From Lachnospiraceae bacterium (GTDB lineage Bacteria > Bacillota > Clostridia > Lachnospirales > Lachnospiraceae), in NCBI GenBank assembly GCA_949383255.1, contig CASJPF010000017.1, positions 1-64,000 on the forward strand: a stretch of DNA of 64,000 bases, written 5' to 3'. Of this stretch, positions 9,467-18,814 are shown one piece after another (the first letter of the stretch is position 1; each line of letters starts with the position of its first letter). Under the pieces are notes generated by a model. The model was not told the DNA's origin, did no database searches, and worked only from the letters and a program-made list of their open reading frames with translations. Both the position numbers and the translations under genes were made by a program.

Positions 9467-10810
9467 TTATTCTTTAATTTTTATTAACTTTTTCTGCCCA
9501 CATATATAAAAATACACCCCGGCAGCATCTGCAAGAATCCACCCAATTGGCACAGACATCCAGATTCCAGTCACGCTAATTACCTCAATAGCCGACAAGA
9601 GATATGCCAACAACACACGCATTCCAAGAGATATTACAGTGAGGATAACTGAAATTCCTGGTTTGTTCATCGCACGAAAATATCCATAAAACAAAAAGAG
9701 CAGCCCAATGCCAAAGTAAAAAGACGCCTCAATGCGAAGATAGCCAACGCCAACCAATACTGCATCTGCGCTGCTCTCATCCAAAAACAGCGACATAAGC
9801 GGTTTCGCAAATCCCACCACCAGAACAGAAATTACTGCACAGAACACAAATGCGCCAAGCACTGCATCTCGCATTCCCTTTCGGATTCGCTCTGTTTTTC
9901 CTGCGCCAAAATTCTGTGCCACATAGGTTGAGAATGCATTGCCAAAATCCTGGACTGGTGCGTAGGCAAAAGAATCAATCTTCACTGCCGCCGCAAAAGC
10001 AGCCATCACAACGGAGCCAAAACTATTCACTAACCCTTGCACCATTAAGATTCCAAAGTTCATAACGGACTGTTGCAGACATGTCAGTGATGACAAACTA
10101 AGCAATTCCTTTAATATTCCAGCATTCCAGTGTCTATTTTCCTTTTTAATATGTACTTCAGGATACTTTTTTAGACAATATAACAAAATACCAACGCCCG
10201 CGACATACTGCGAAATTGCAGTGGCTGCCGCTGCTCCACCGACGCCCCAAAATAATACTCTAATAAAAAATAAATCCAAAAAAATATTTAGCACAGCCGA
10301 GATTCCCAGAAAGCAAAGTGGTATAAGTGAATTTCCAAGCGCACGCATAAAATTTGCCACAAAATTATATAAAAAAGTTGCCACAATTCCCGCAAAAATC
10401 CATAATAAATATTCTTTCATATAAGAAACAACTTCTTCTGGCACACGAAGAAAGGCAATAATCCCATTAATTCCCACATAGACAAAAATATTTAGCGCTA
10501 CTGTGACAGTCCCTATCATTAAAAATGCCATATAAATTCCCTGCTCTAATCGTTTTTGGTCCCGTCTGCCAAACTGCATTGAAAAGAAAGCACTGCTGCC
10601 CATACAAAGTCCTAGGATAATAGATGTCACAAACACCATCAGCGTGTAAGAAGACCCCACTGCTGCCAGCGCATTTTTACCTAGATACCTTCCGACAATC
10701 AATGTATCGACCACGTTATAAAGCTGCTGAAGCACATTGCCAACCATAATTGGAAAAGAAAACTTCAACAAATTTTTCATAATATTTCCCTGTGTCAAAT
10801 CATAATTCAT
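9467..10810 (-). CDS. MATE family efflux transporter
   Basis: 'LTQGNIMKNLLKFSFPIMVGNVLQQLYNVVDTLIVGRYLG' typical MATE N-terminus; start at ATG after GGAGGAGCGT. Confidence 0.93.
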   Translation of the reverse strand: MNYDLTQGNIMKNLLKFSFPIMVGNVLQQLYNVVDTLIVGRYLGKNALAAVGSSYTLMVFVTSIILGLCMGSSAFFSMQFGRRDQKRLEQGIYMAFLMIGTVTVALNIFVYVGINGIIAFLRVPEEVVSYMKEYLLWIFAGIVATFLYNFVANFMRALGNSLIPLCFLGISAVLNIFLDLFFIRVLFWGVGGAAAATAISQYVAGVGILLYCLKKYPEVHIKKENRHWNAGILKELLSLSSLTCLQQSVMNFGILMVQGLVNSFGSVVMAAFAAAVKIDSFAYAPVQDFGNAFSTYVAQNFGAGKTERIRKGMRDAVLGAFVFCAVISVLVVGFAKPLMSLFLDESSADAVLVGVGYLRIEASFYFGIGLLFLFYGYFRAMNKPGISVILTVISLGMRVLLAYLLSAIEVISVTGIWMSVPIGWILADAAGVYFYICGQKKLIKIKE

Positions 10811-10850
10811 ACGCTCCTCCACATAGCTGTTCTCCTCTGTGCATAACAAA

Positions 10851-10876
10851 AATCCTCCAACCACAATTGGAGGACT
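10851..10876 (-). terminator. Intrinsic terminator upstream of the MATE gene
   Basis: Minus strand TCCTCCAA-TTGTGG-TTGGAGGA-TTTTTGTT. Confidence 0.75.
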
Positions 10877-10922
10877 TTGCCATTTTTCTATTGTATCTGT
10901 TGTCTTGCGCCTTCTTCATTCT

Positions 10923-11150
10923 CTAAATACAGAATCTTGCAATCTTTTCTAGCAATTCATCTGCATGGTCTGCGTGGATATCCATTCGCATCATACGGCG
11001 GAATCCCTTACTGAGCATCCCAAGAACAGATTTTGCATTAATTACAGAGTTATCCACAGCAATGTCCACACTATAAGAACATTTCTCCACTTGATTGACA
11101 AACTCCATAACTTCATCGATGTCTGTTAAATATATGTTTCTGCTTATCAT
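10923..11150 (-). CDS. HPr/Crh-like protein lacking the catalytic histidine
   Basis: 75 aa; 'VINAKSVLGMLSKGF' aligns to the HPr/Crh Ser46 region; no His in the His15 region. Confidence 0.75.
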   Translation of the reverse strand: MISRNIYLTDIDEVMEFVNQVEKCSYSVDIAVDNSVINAKSVLGMLSKGFRRMMRMDIHADHADELLEKIARFCI

Positions 11151-11331
11151 ATAGATTCACCTCCCCTGTTATTTCAGATTTGAATTTTATCCACGGAAAA
11201 TAGAATACATGTATACAATAAAAGAAACAATTGCCAAATCAACCAAAAACTGACTTTTTGCACTTTTTTTACCATCTATTTTTATTGACATAAAAAAAAG
11301 AAACCGTTACACTGTATGTTACAACATCGAT

Positions 11332-11370
11332 ACTATATATGTGGCAATAAATTATTGCCACATATATAGT
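11332..11370. repeat. 39-bp near-perfect palindrome
   Basis: ACTATATATGTGGCAATAA-A-TTATTGCCACATATATAGT (19-bp arms, 1-nt centre). Confidence 0.95.
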
Positions 11371-11462
11371 CCTCCGGGGGATGCGCACTCGCACAAAGGT
11401 GTAATTGCCACAGAGCAACTGTGCTCGGCGCGAATGGCGATAATTAATCGCCATCTAGGTGT

Positions 11463-11499
11463 AAGGGTGAAAGAAAAAAGAGAAAGGGATAAAATGCAA
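11463..11499 (+). repeat. 37-bp exact repeat shared with the proA leader (49947-49983, opposite strand)
   Basis: AAGGGTGAAAGAAAAAAGAGAAAGGGATAAAATGCAA present at both sites. Confidence 0.95.
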
Positions 11500-11532
11500 G
11501 CATTTTCGCTTGAGACTTGGTGCAAATTATGA
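11494..11532 (+). CDS. Candidate 12-aa leader peptide MQAFSLETWCKL
   Basis: ATG preceded by GAAAGGGATAAA; stop TGA overlaps the ATG of the AraC gene (ATGA). Confidence 0.45.
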   Translation: MQAFSLETWCKL

Positions 11533-12320
11533 TCGTAGTAAGCAATTGTGGATTTGATTCTAGACACCGCACCGATTTTGATATACGGCGTCCGAATGGC
11601 AATGGTGTCTATACACTTCTGTTTATAAAAACAGAAGCATTTTTTGAGATTGATGGAAAATTTATTGATACTGCCCCCAACACAGCGATTCTATATGATA
11701 GAAATGCTTATATTCATTATGGTTGTCATGCACAATCCTACAATGATGACTGGATTCATTTTGACTTTTTAGAGGAAGAAAATCTCATTGAAAAACTTGT
11801 TCTTCCACTAAATTATCCATTCCCACTGACGGATACCACCTTACTGACAGAATACGTCAAAATAATTGTTTCTAAAAATTTATCCTCTCATTTATACAAA
11901 GAACAAATTATTGATTCTCTTATGCACACTCTTTTGTACTCTCTTGCAGAGCAAATTTATGTAAGCAAGGACAAAAGGCTAAAAAATAAGTATTTTCAAC
12001 GCTTGAATCAAATTCGTATGAATATTCAAAACGCCCCACAAAAAAAATGGGACGTTGCTTCGATTGCACGGGAAGTCAATCTCAGCCCCACCCATTTTCA
12101 GCGTCTCTATAAAAGTTTCTTTGATACCACCTGCATTCAAGATATTATTCAGTCTCGCATAAAAAACGCACAATTCTATTTGCAAACGACCAACATGTCT
12201 ATTCAAGCGCTGTCCGCTTTCTGCGGCTATGACAATGAACTGCACTTTATGAGACAATTTAAAAAATATACAGGAATGACTCCCAGCGAATATCGCAAGA
12301 TGCATTTGTCAATCAAGTAG
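11529..12320 (+). CDS. AraC family transcriptional regulator
   Basis: C-terminal double HTH 'WDVASIAREVNLSPTHFQRLYKSFF...MSIQALSAFCGYDNELHFMRQFKKYTGMTPSEYRK'; N-terminal cupin-like region. Confidence 0.95.
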   Translation: MIVVSNCGFDSRHRTDFDIRRPNGNGVYTLLFIKTEAFFEIDGKFIDTAPNTAILYDRNAYIHYGCHAQSYNDDWIHFDFLEEENLIEKLVLPLNYPFPLTDTTLLTEYVKIIVSKNLSSHLYKEQIIDSLMHTLLYSLAEQIYVSKDKRLKNKYFQRLNQIRMNIQNAPQKKWDVASIAREVNLSPTHFQRLYKSFFDTTCIQDIIQSRIKNAQFYLQTTNMSIQALSAFCGYDNELHFMRQFKKYTGMTPSEYRKMHLSIK

Positions 12321-13587
12321 ATAAATCAACCTCATCCCATGCACAACACGCATCTACACCCGCAAGCCAAAACAAAGAGTGATGCCGCTCCATAACAACG
12401 CCTGCATCCAATCCGGCGGGTGCTTTCATTCCCATCACACGCGCATCGACACAAGCCCAGTCTAGCCGATAAATCAAATCTGCTGCATCCAGCAGTTCTT
12501 TATAAGAGCGTACACAGACGCCTTGCTCAAACTCCTCAAGAGAATCAAATGGATGCAGTACCCGAACAGTTCTACCCACATCACAAATATTATCGGGATA
12601 TGGAAGTTCATCGACAAGACCAAGTGCCCACTCCATAACCAGCAAATTTTCATATTGCCATGAATATTGAACTTGCTCCTCTCTGGCAGACTCTGGATTT
12701 TCCAGATAGTTTTTCTCTTTTGGCGAGAGAAACTCCTCTACTAGAAAACGTTCCATGACAGGAGCGATAAATTCTTTTGCCTGTTCATAATCCATTCCAT
12801 CTCCAAGACGACATTCCGAATATAGAGAAACAGCCAACAATGCAGCCGCCCTACCACAGATTTCTCTTGTGGTGCGTGCTGGTCCATTCGCTTCTATCTC
12901 GCAGAGAAAAGGCAACCACGGCGAGACATAAATTCTTTTCTCTTTCAGCCATGCCATAGAACGTTCCTTTCGATCCAGTGTCTCCTGCGGCATACCCTTT
13001 CCCCAATCTTCACCTGGTTGAATCTCCGCTGGCATATAATACTCTAGTTTTGTATTTCCTTTTTGACCAAGAATTAATTGCCCCTTACTGTTAATAAACG
13101 CCGTTCCATCTCCAAAAGTTAGAACTCCCTGTAATTTTTCTGCAACCATTAAAACAGGAGAAATCATGTTCTGCATTTTTTCTGCTGTTTCCTGCGCACT
13201 TGCACTATCAAAGCGAAAAACAATCTGAACAAATCCCTTACATTGACGCAGATGGTATAATAAATTGCGTTTTATATCCACATGTTCTGTCTGAATTGAA
13301 TACACAAATCCCTGTACGCCTTCAAGCTGGTCTTTGGTATCATCTTCCTGTTCTCCTTCTTTTTCCTTCGTTAGCCCAAAAGCAACAAAAACAATTTCCA
13401 TATCATTATTACGCAAAGTATAATAGTTTGTCTTATTGGTATTTATCTCTTGATCAGGCTTATCTTGAAACAGCACTTCAATCCGATCAATTATTTTTGT
13501 GTAATTGCCTTCTAGGCAGAATAAAAGACCATATTTTTCTACGCGCTTTGGTTCTTTATTTTTCTTTCGATGGTTCAAAAATCCCAT
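12313..13587 (-). CDS. DUF4272 domain protein
   Basis: 'RKERSMAWLKEKRIYVSPWLPFLCEIEANGPARTTREICGRAAALLAV' resembles DUF4272. Confidence 0.6.
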   Translation of the reverse strand: MGFLNHRKKNKEPKRVEKYGLLFCLEGNYTKIIDRIEVLFQDKPDQEINTNKTNYYTLRNNDMEIVFVAFGLTKEKEGEQEDDTKDQLEGVQGFVYSIQTEHVDIKRNLLYHLRQCKGFVQIVFRFDSASAQETAEKMQNMISPVLMVAEKLQGVLTFGDGTAFINSKGQLILGQKGNTKLEYYMPAEIQPGEDWGKGMPQETLDRKERSMAWLKEKRIYVSPWLPFLCEIEANGPARTTREICGRAAALLAVSLYSECRLGDGMDYEQAKEFIAPVMERFLVEEFLSPKEKNYLENPESAREEQVQYSWQYENLLVMEWALGLVDELPYPDNICDVGRTVRVLHPFDSLEEFEQGVCVRSYKELLDAADLIYRLDWACVDARVMGMKAPAGLDAGVVMERHHSLFWLAGVDACCAWDEVDLST

Positions 13588-13614
13588 ATTGTGTTTTTCC
13601 TATCCCTTCTTAAT

Positions 13615-14556
13615 TTATCTTAGTCCCTTATCATAAGGGACTCCTTCTGCTTTTGGCGCCCTTGACTTTTTGGAGACAAACACAAGAACAATCAGAGAAA
13701 TAATATATGGAAGCATATTATAGATTGTGCTTGGAAGCTTGAGTGCCACCAGCGCATCAAATCCCATATAGACATTGGAAAGTGCACGAAACATACCAAA
13801 CAACAGTGCGGTAAGCCCAATATTGATTGGTCTCCACTGTCCAAAGATCATTACTGCAAGCGCAAGAAAACCAAATCCTGCCACACCATTTTCAAACTTC
13901 CATTCACTTACACCAGCAGTAATATAGACAAGACCGCCCAATCCGCCAAGCGCACCTGAAATCAGCACGCCTGCATAGCGCATTTTATAGACATTAATTC
14001 CAACAGAATCCGCCGCCTGTGGATGCTCGCCGCAAGCGCAGAGCCGCAAACCAAATCGCGTTTTATACAATACAATATAGGAGGCAATCAAAATTAACAG
14101 GGCAATCAACATAAACCAATTAAACTCAAAGCTGCCCATATTGACTAAAAATGCTTTCTTTGCCTGTCCATAAACCACTGTAGAAGACACATTATCCACA
14201 CTCTCAGCCGTATTTACTGCCCGCACAAGAACGACTGCAATTGCAGGACCAAGAAGATTGAGCGCAGTTCCAACAAGTGTTTGGTCCGCGTTGAATTTAA
14301 TTGCAGCGACACCCAATAAAAGGGAAAAAATCATACCGCTGATAACACTCGCCAACACAACAAGCAAAATAACAACAAAAGCAGGCATTCCAGCCGCAAG
14401 ATACCGCATTGTCAGCGCACCTCCAAGTGCACCGATAACCATAATGCCCTCCAGACCAATATTAATAACACCGCTATGCTCAGAAAAGCATCCACCAAGC
14501 GCCACAAGTATTAAAACGGAAGCAAATATTAATGTATATTGAATCAATAACAACAT
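13615..14556 (-). CDS. ABC transporter permease (nucleoside/BMP type)
   Basis: Typical branched/NupQ-like permease with 'GVINIGLEGIMVIGAL'. Confidence 0.92.
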   Translation of the reverse strand: MLLLIQYTLIFASVLILVALGGCFSEHSGVINIGLEGIMVIGALGGALTMRYLAAGMPAFVVILLVVLASVISGMIFSLLLGVAAIKFNADQTLVGTALNLLGPAIAVVLVRAVNTAESVDNVSSTVVYGQAKKAFLVNMGSFEFNWFMLIALLILIASYIVLYKTRFGLRLCACGEHPQAADSVGINVYKMRYAGVLISGALGGLGGLVYITAGVSEWKFENGVAGFGFLALAVMIFGQWRPINIGLTALLFGMFRALSNVYMGFDALVALKLPSTIYNMLPYIISLIVLVFVSKKSRAPKAEGVPYDKGLR

Positions 14557-15689
14557 TACTTCGCGCCCCCTTTCTTCTCGTCTCTTTTATCCAAATATCT
14601 ATTTAGACGGACTTTAAAGAAAAATACAAAACCACATAGATAGATAATAAATGCTGAAATTAAATCCGAAATCTGTGAACAGTACATTGTCTTGTCAACA
14701 TAAGTACCACCGCTAGTAATATGCTGAATAAAATAAGAGGAAAAAATCGCTCCTATTGGGTTAGAACCTCCAAGAAATGCCGCCGCAATCCCATTAAATC
14801 CCATTGCTGGAACAGAAGTTTGCTGCACCATCCACTGTTCAATTCCTGTCAGATAAAAAATTCCTGCGCCAAGCCCTGCTAATCCTCCGGCAATCATCAT
14901 TGTGAGAATAATATTTGTTTTCTCACGCATACCACAATATTTTGCAGCATTTTTATTAAGTCCTGTCGCCTTTAACTCATAGCCAAACTTTGTCTTTTCC
15001 AGAAGAATCCATATAGCAATGGCAACAACTACTGCAAGCAAAAGCCCAATTGTGACAAACTCATTCTTAGAAAATAGCTTGTCCAGTCCTATATTGGGCA
15101 ACAGTGCACTCTTATTTACACTAGAAAGCGGTCTTGTATATGGCGTGGTCTGCTCTTTTACATTGGATAGCAACATATTTACCACATACAGTCCAATCCA
15201 ATTTAGCATAATACAGGAAATTACTTCGTTCACATTAAAATAGGCTTTGAGTGCCCCAGAAATGGCTCCTACAAGCGCCGCTGCAATCATTGCGGCAAAC
15301 AGACATCCATACCAAGGCATACCAAATTTTAATCCACAGTACAGACAGGCACCAGCACCAATCACATACTGTCCTGCTGCACCAATATTAAACAAACCTA
15401 CTTTCCATGCAAACAGCACAGATAGCGAACACATCAACAGCGCAGATGCCTTTACCAGTGTTGTGCCAAAATATTTTTTTGCTGCGGCTGCACTTGGATA
15501 ATACAGAAAATTCTTTAAAATCGCAGTGATTGCCTTTCCCGCACCTTGCGGATTAATCACCAAAAGCACAATATAACCAATGAAAAGCCCTATAATAATA
15601 CAGAGCAACGAACCTATAATGGTCTGAAACCCATTATTTCTAATACACTTGTTTAGAAGGCTGCCCTCTTTTTTCTGTTCTGTACTCAT
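14556..15689 (-). CDS. ABC transporter permease (nucleoside/BMP type)
   Basis: 'KVGLFNIGAAGQYVIGA'; overlaps neighbouring permease. Confidence 0.92.
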   Translation of the reverse strand: MSTEQKKEGSLLNKCIRNNGFQTIIGSLLCIIIGLFIGYIVLLVINPQGAGKAITAILKNFLYYPSAAAAKKYFGTTLVKASALLMCSLSVLFAWKVGLFNIGAAGQYVIGAGACLYCGLKFGMPWYGCLFAAMIAAALVGAISGALKAYFNVNEVISCIMLNWIGLYVVNMLLSNVKEQTTPYTRPLSSVNKSALLPNIGLDKLFSKNEFVTIGLLLAVVVAIAIWILLEKTKFGYELKATGLNKNAAKYCGMREKTNIILTMMIAGGLAGLGAGIFYLTGIEQWMVQQTSVPAMGFNGIAAAFLGGSNPIGAIFSSYFIQHITSGGTYVDKTMYCSQISDLISAFIIYLCGFVFFFKVRLNRYLDKRDEKKGGAK

Positions 15690-17221
15690 CGCACCGCCTC
15701 CTTTCGCTTGGACCCAGCCATATAGAGTCCTAGTTCCTCAACTGTAACTTTTTTTGGATCAAACTCTCCTACAATTTCCCCTTCATACATCACAAGGATT
15801 CTGTCAGATACATTCATAACCTCATCGAGTTCTAGGCTGACCAGCAAAACACCTTTTCCGGCATCTCTTTGTGCCACCAACTGCTTGTGAATGTATTCAA
15901 TTGCGCCTACATCAAGTCCTCTTGTTGGCTGAACCGCAATCAGAAGTTCAGGATTCTTGTCAATCTCACGCGCAATAATTGCCTTTTGCTGATTCCCGCC
16001 AGACATAGAGCGCGCTTTTGTCACTGCCCCCTGACCAGAACGCACATCATACTGTTCTATTAATCGATTTGCATACTTTCGGATTTCCTTTCTTTTGAGA
16101 AATCCAAGTGGATTGGTAAACTGCGGTTCAAAATACCGCTGTAAGACAATATTATCTTCAAGGGAGTAATCCAAAACAAGTCCATGTTTATGCCTGTCCT
16201 CTGGAATGTGACTCATCCCCATTGTTAAGCGTCTGCGAATTGGCAAATGGGTAATATCTGCGCCATTCATTGTAATCGTTCCACTCTTTAACGGTTCTAA
16301 TCCTGACAGACCATAGACAAATTCTGTCTGTCCATTTCCGTCAATGCCCGCAATACAGACAATCTCACCTCTATGCACCTGTAATGACACGTTATTGACA
16401 GCATTGTTCTTGTGGTGCTTTGAAGCCACTGTCATATTTCTCACATCAAGAACTACTTCTTTGGGGGTCGCAGGTTTCTTCTCCACAACAAAGTTGACAT
16501 CACGCCCTACCATCATTGCAGATAACTTCTCAGGTGTAGTGTCCTTTACGGAAACTGTACCAATATATTTTCCTTTTCTAAGCACACTGCATCGGTCTGC
16601 CACCTGCATAATCTCCGCAAGTTTGTGCGTGATAAATAAAATGCTTTTTCCCTCCGCCGCAAGATTTTTCATAATCGTCAAAAGCTCTTGAATCTCCTGT
16701 GGTGTCAAAACGGCTGTCGGCTCGTCAAAAATTAAAATATCATTGTCGCGATAAAGCATTTTTAAAATCTCTGTTCTCTGCTGCATTCCCACTGTAATAT
16801 CTTCAACAATGGCATCTGGATCCACAGAAAGACCATACTTTTCAGACAAAGCAACTACCTTTTTTCGCGCCTCTTCCTTTTGAAGCAATCCGCCCTTTGT
16901 CGTCTCCACTCCCAGAATAATATTGTCAAGAACCGAAAAACATTCTACTAACTTGAAATGCTGGTGCACCATACCAATTCCCAGTGCATTGGCATCATTT
17001 GGGTCATTGATTGTAACGCGTTTTCCGTTCTTGTGAATCTCACCTTCCTCCGGCTGATACAAACCGAAAAGCACACTCATAAGCGTCGATTTTCCCGCCC
17101 CATTCTCACCAAGCAGCGCATGAATCTCACCTTTTTTTAACTGTAATGTAATGTTGTCATTTGCTATGATGCCCGGAAATTTCTTGGTGATATTCAACAT
17201 CTCAATCGCATACTCCGCCAT
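15686..17221 (-). CDS. ABC transporter ATP-binding protein (two NBDs, nucleoside type)
   Basis: Walker A 'GENGAGKST', signature 'MSGGNQQKAIIARE', tandem ATPase domains. Confidence 0.95.
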   Translation of the reverse strand: MAEYAIEMLNITKKFPGIIANDNITLQLKKGEIHALLGENGAGKSTLMSVLFGLYQPEEGEIHKNGKRVTINDPNDANALGIGMVHQHFKLVECFSVLDNIILGVETTKGGLLQKEEARKKVVALSEKYGLSVDPDAIVEDITVGMQQRTEILKMLYRDNDILIFDEPTAVLTPQEIQELLTIMKNLAAEGKSILFITHKLAEIMQVADRCSVLRKGKYIGTVSVKDTTPEKLSAMMVGRDVNFVVEKKPATPKEVVLDVRNMTVASKHHKNNAVNNVSLQVHRGEIVCIAGIDGNGQTEFVYGLSGLEPLKSGTITMNGADITHLPIRRRLTMGMSHIPEDRHKHGLVLDYSLEDNIVLQRYFEPQFTNPLGFLKRKEIRKYANRLIEQYDVRSGQGAVTKARSMSGGNQQKAIIAREIDKNPELLIAVQPTRGLDVGAIEYIHKQLVAQRDAGKGVLLVSLELDEVMNVSDRILVMYEGEIVGEFDPKKVTVEELGLYMAGSKRKEAVR

Positions 17222-17288
17222 CTGTAATTACCTCCCTTCATATGATGCTAATTTATTAAATCGCCTTTGGTCCACTTCCATGTGCAAA

Positions 17289-17315
17289 AAAAGGGAGTTT
17301 TTTATCCTCCCTTTT
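17289..17315 (-). terminator. Intercistronic intrinsic terminator between the BMP gene and its ATPase gene
   Basis: Minus strand AAAAGGGAG-GATAAAAAA-CTCCCTTTT-TTTGC. Confidence 0.75.
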
Positions 17316-17335
17316 ATGAAAAATAGCTTCTTTTA

Positions 17336-18622
17336 TTACTTAATGCTGCCGTAATCTGTTACTTTTACTGTTGTTGACGGCATTGCTGAAATATCACTGG
17401 ACACTGTAACTTCTCCGCTGTACATTGCCTTGACAAGCGCGCGATAATCCTCCTCTGTAAAGGTATCGCTCCACTGTGTTGAAGTGAGTGGCAACTGTAC
17501 ATAATTTTCTTCTGGATTTTCTGATACAAGCCCCAGATTCTCAATCTTTCCAGCATACTGACCCCAATTTCCATCTCTAATATCTGTCAGAACGCTATTG
17601 ACTGTTGCAGACAATCCTTTCATTGCAGAAGTAACTGTCATACCTTGTCCATATTTTTCATCAATAATCGGCTGCTGATCGGAATCAACACCAATCACTT
17701 TTCCATTTACTTTTCCTGCTGCCTCTGCTGCTGAGGTATAGATGCCGCCTCCACATGCAAACACAACTTCCACATTCTTCGTTCCATACCATGTATCCAT
17801 AGCACTTGTAATATCTGCGTCACCGTAGAACTGACCACCGCAGACATACTCTACTTCCACATCACTTGCAATGCCAAGTTCTGTCGCTGCTGCATCAATT
17901 CCCTGTACATAGCCATATCCAAAACGGGTAACTGCCGGCACAGACATACCACCCAAAAATCCCAAATGCTTATAGCCAGATTTTACAGCCGCATATCCTG
18001 CCATATATCCAGAGAGTTCCTCCTGATACGTACAACAATAAACATTTTCTTCATTGTAATAATCTGTAACATTATAATCTGCTGGATTATAAGTATAACC
18101 TTCTCCTACTCCTTTTTCACAGATGTCGCCTGCGCTAACATCCAATGCTACAAACTTGACATCTGGATATAATTCTGGCTGAGCAACAACCGCAGCCGCA
18201 AACATGTATCCCGGCAGGACAATGACATTCGCTCCTCCTGCCACAGCCTGATCAATGCTGGCATTTCGCGCCTCATCGGAATCGCTGTCCGGCTTGTAAT
18301 ACGTAAAGGGCACACTGTTGGCTTCTGCCCAGCTTTTGCAAGATTCGTAGGTGGTTTGGTTAAAACTCTGATCGGTAATATCACCGGAATCTGTAACCAT
18401 TGCAATATTCATATCAGACACTGCTGTATCCGATGCATCTGCATTCCCTGTCTCTGTTGCTTCTGCGTTCTCTGTCCCTGCCACATTGGTATCTGTTTTC
18501 TCTGCCTCAGCATTCCCTGTGTTTGCATTGGCATCTTTGTTTGTACCGTTGTCGGAACCACATGCTGCCAATGACATTACCATTGTAGCCGTCAATATCA
18601 GTGACAATACTTTCTTCTTCAT
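17336..18622 (-). CDS. BMP family ABC transporter substrate-binding lipoprotein
   Basis: Lipobox 'MKKKVLSLILTATMVMSLAACG'; 'AMVTDSGDITDQSFNQTTYES' BMP motif. Confidence 0.95.
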   Translation of the reverse strand: MKKKVLSLILTATMVMSLAACGSDNGTNKDANANTGNAEAEKTDTNVAGTENAEATETGNADASDTAVSDMNIAMVTDSGDITDQSFNQTTYESCKSWAEANSVPFTYYKPDSDSDEARNASIDQAVAGGANVIVLPGYMFAAAVVAQPELYPDVKFVALDVSAGDICEKGVGEGYTYNPADYNVTDYYNEENVYCCTYQEELSGYMAGYAAVKSGYKHLGFLGGMSVPAVTRFGYGYVQGIDAAATELGIASDVEVEYVCGGQFYGDADITSAMDTWYGTKNVEVVFACGGGIYTSAAEAAGKVNGKVIGVDSDQQPIIDEKYGQGMTVTSAMKGLSATVNSVLTDIRDGNWGQYAGKIENLGLVSENPEENYVQLPLTSTQWSDTFTEEDYRALVKAMYSGEVTVSSDISAMPSTTVKVTDYGSIK

Positions 18623-18757
18623 AAATTTTTCCTCCTTTGTCATGTTCATGACTACTTTGTGCGCAAAAAATTTGCTGCATGATTTGTTTGAAGACGTTCA
18701 CAGTATAACATAATTTTCAAAATATATCAACAAATCCTATCTATTTTCAAAAAACAA

Positions 18758-18797
18758 GAATCGTCACAAAACTGTTCCTACAATCTTGTGACGATTC
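18758..18797 (-). terminator. Intrinsic terminator after purA
   Basis: Minus strand GAATCGTCACAA...TTGTGACGATTC-TTGTTTTTTG. Confidence 0.85.
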
Positions 18798-18814
18798 AAC
18801 AAATCATCTCTATT

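Noticed and set aside
11269-11454. 61-aa minus ORF and 71-aa minus ORF across the palindrome
   Set aside because: Generated by the inverted repeat; same peptide fragment (MAINY.H) appears on both strands because of the palindrome.
18356-18588. Cys-rich overlapping plus-strand ORFs
   Set aside because: Antisense to the Ala/Thr/Asn linker of the BMP lipoprotein; composition artefact.
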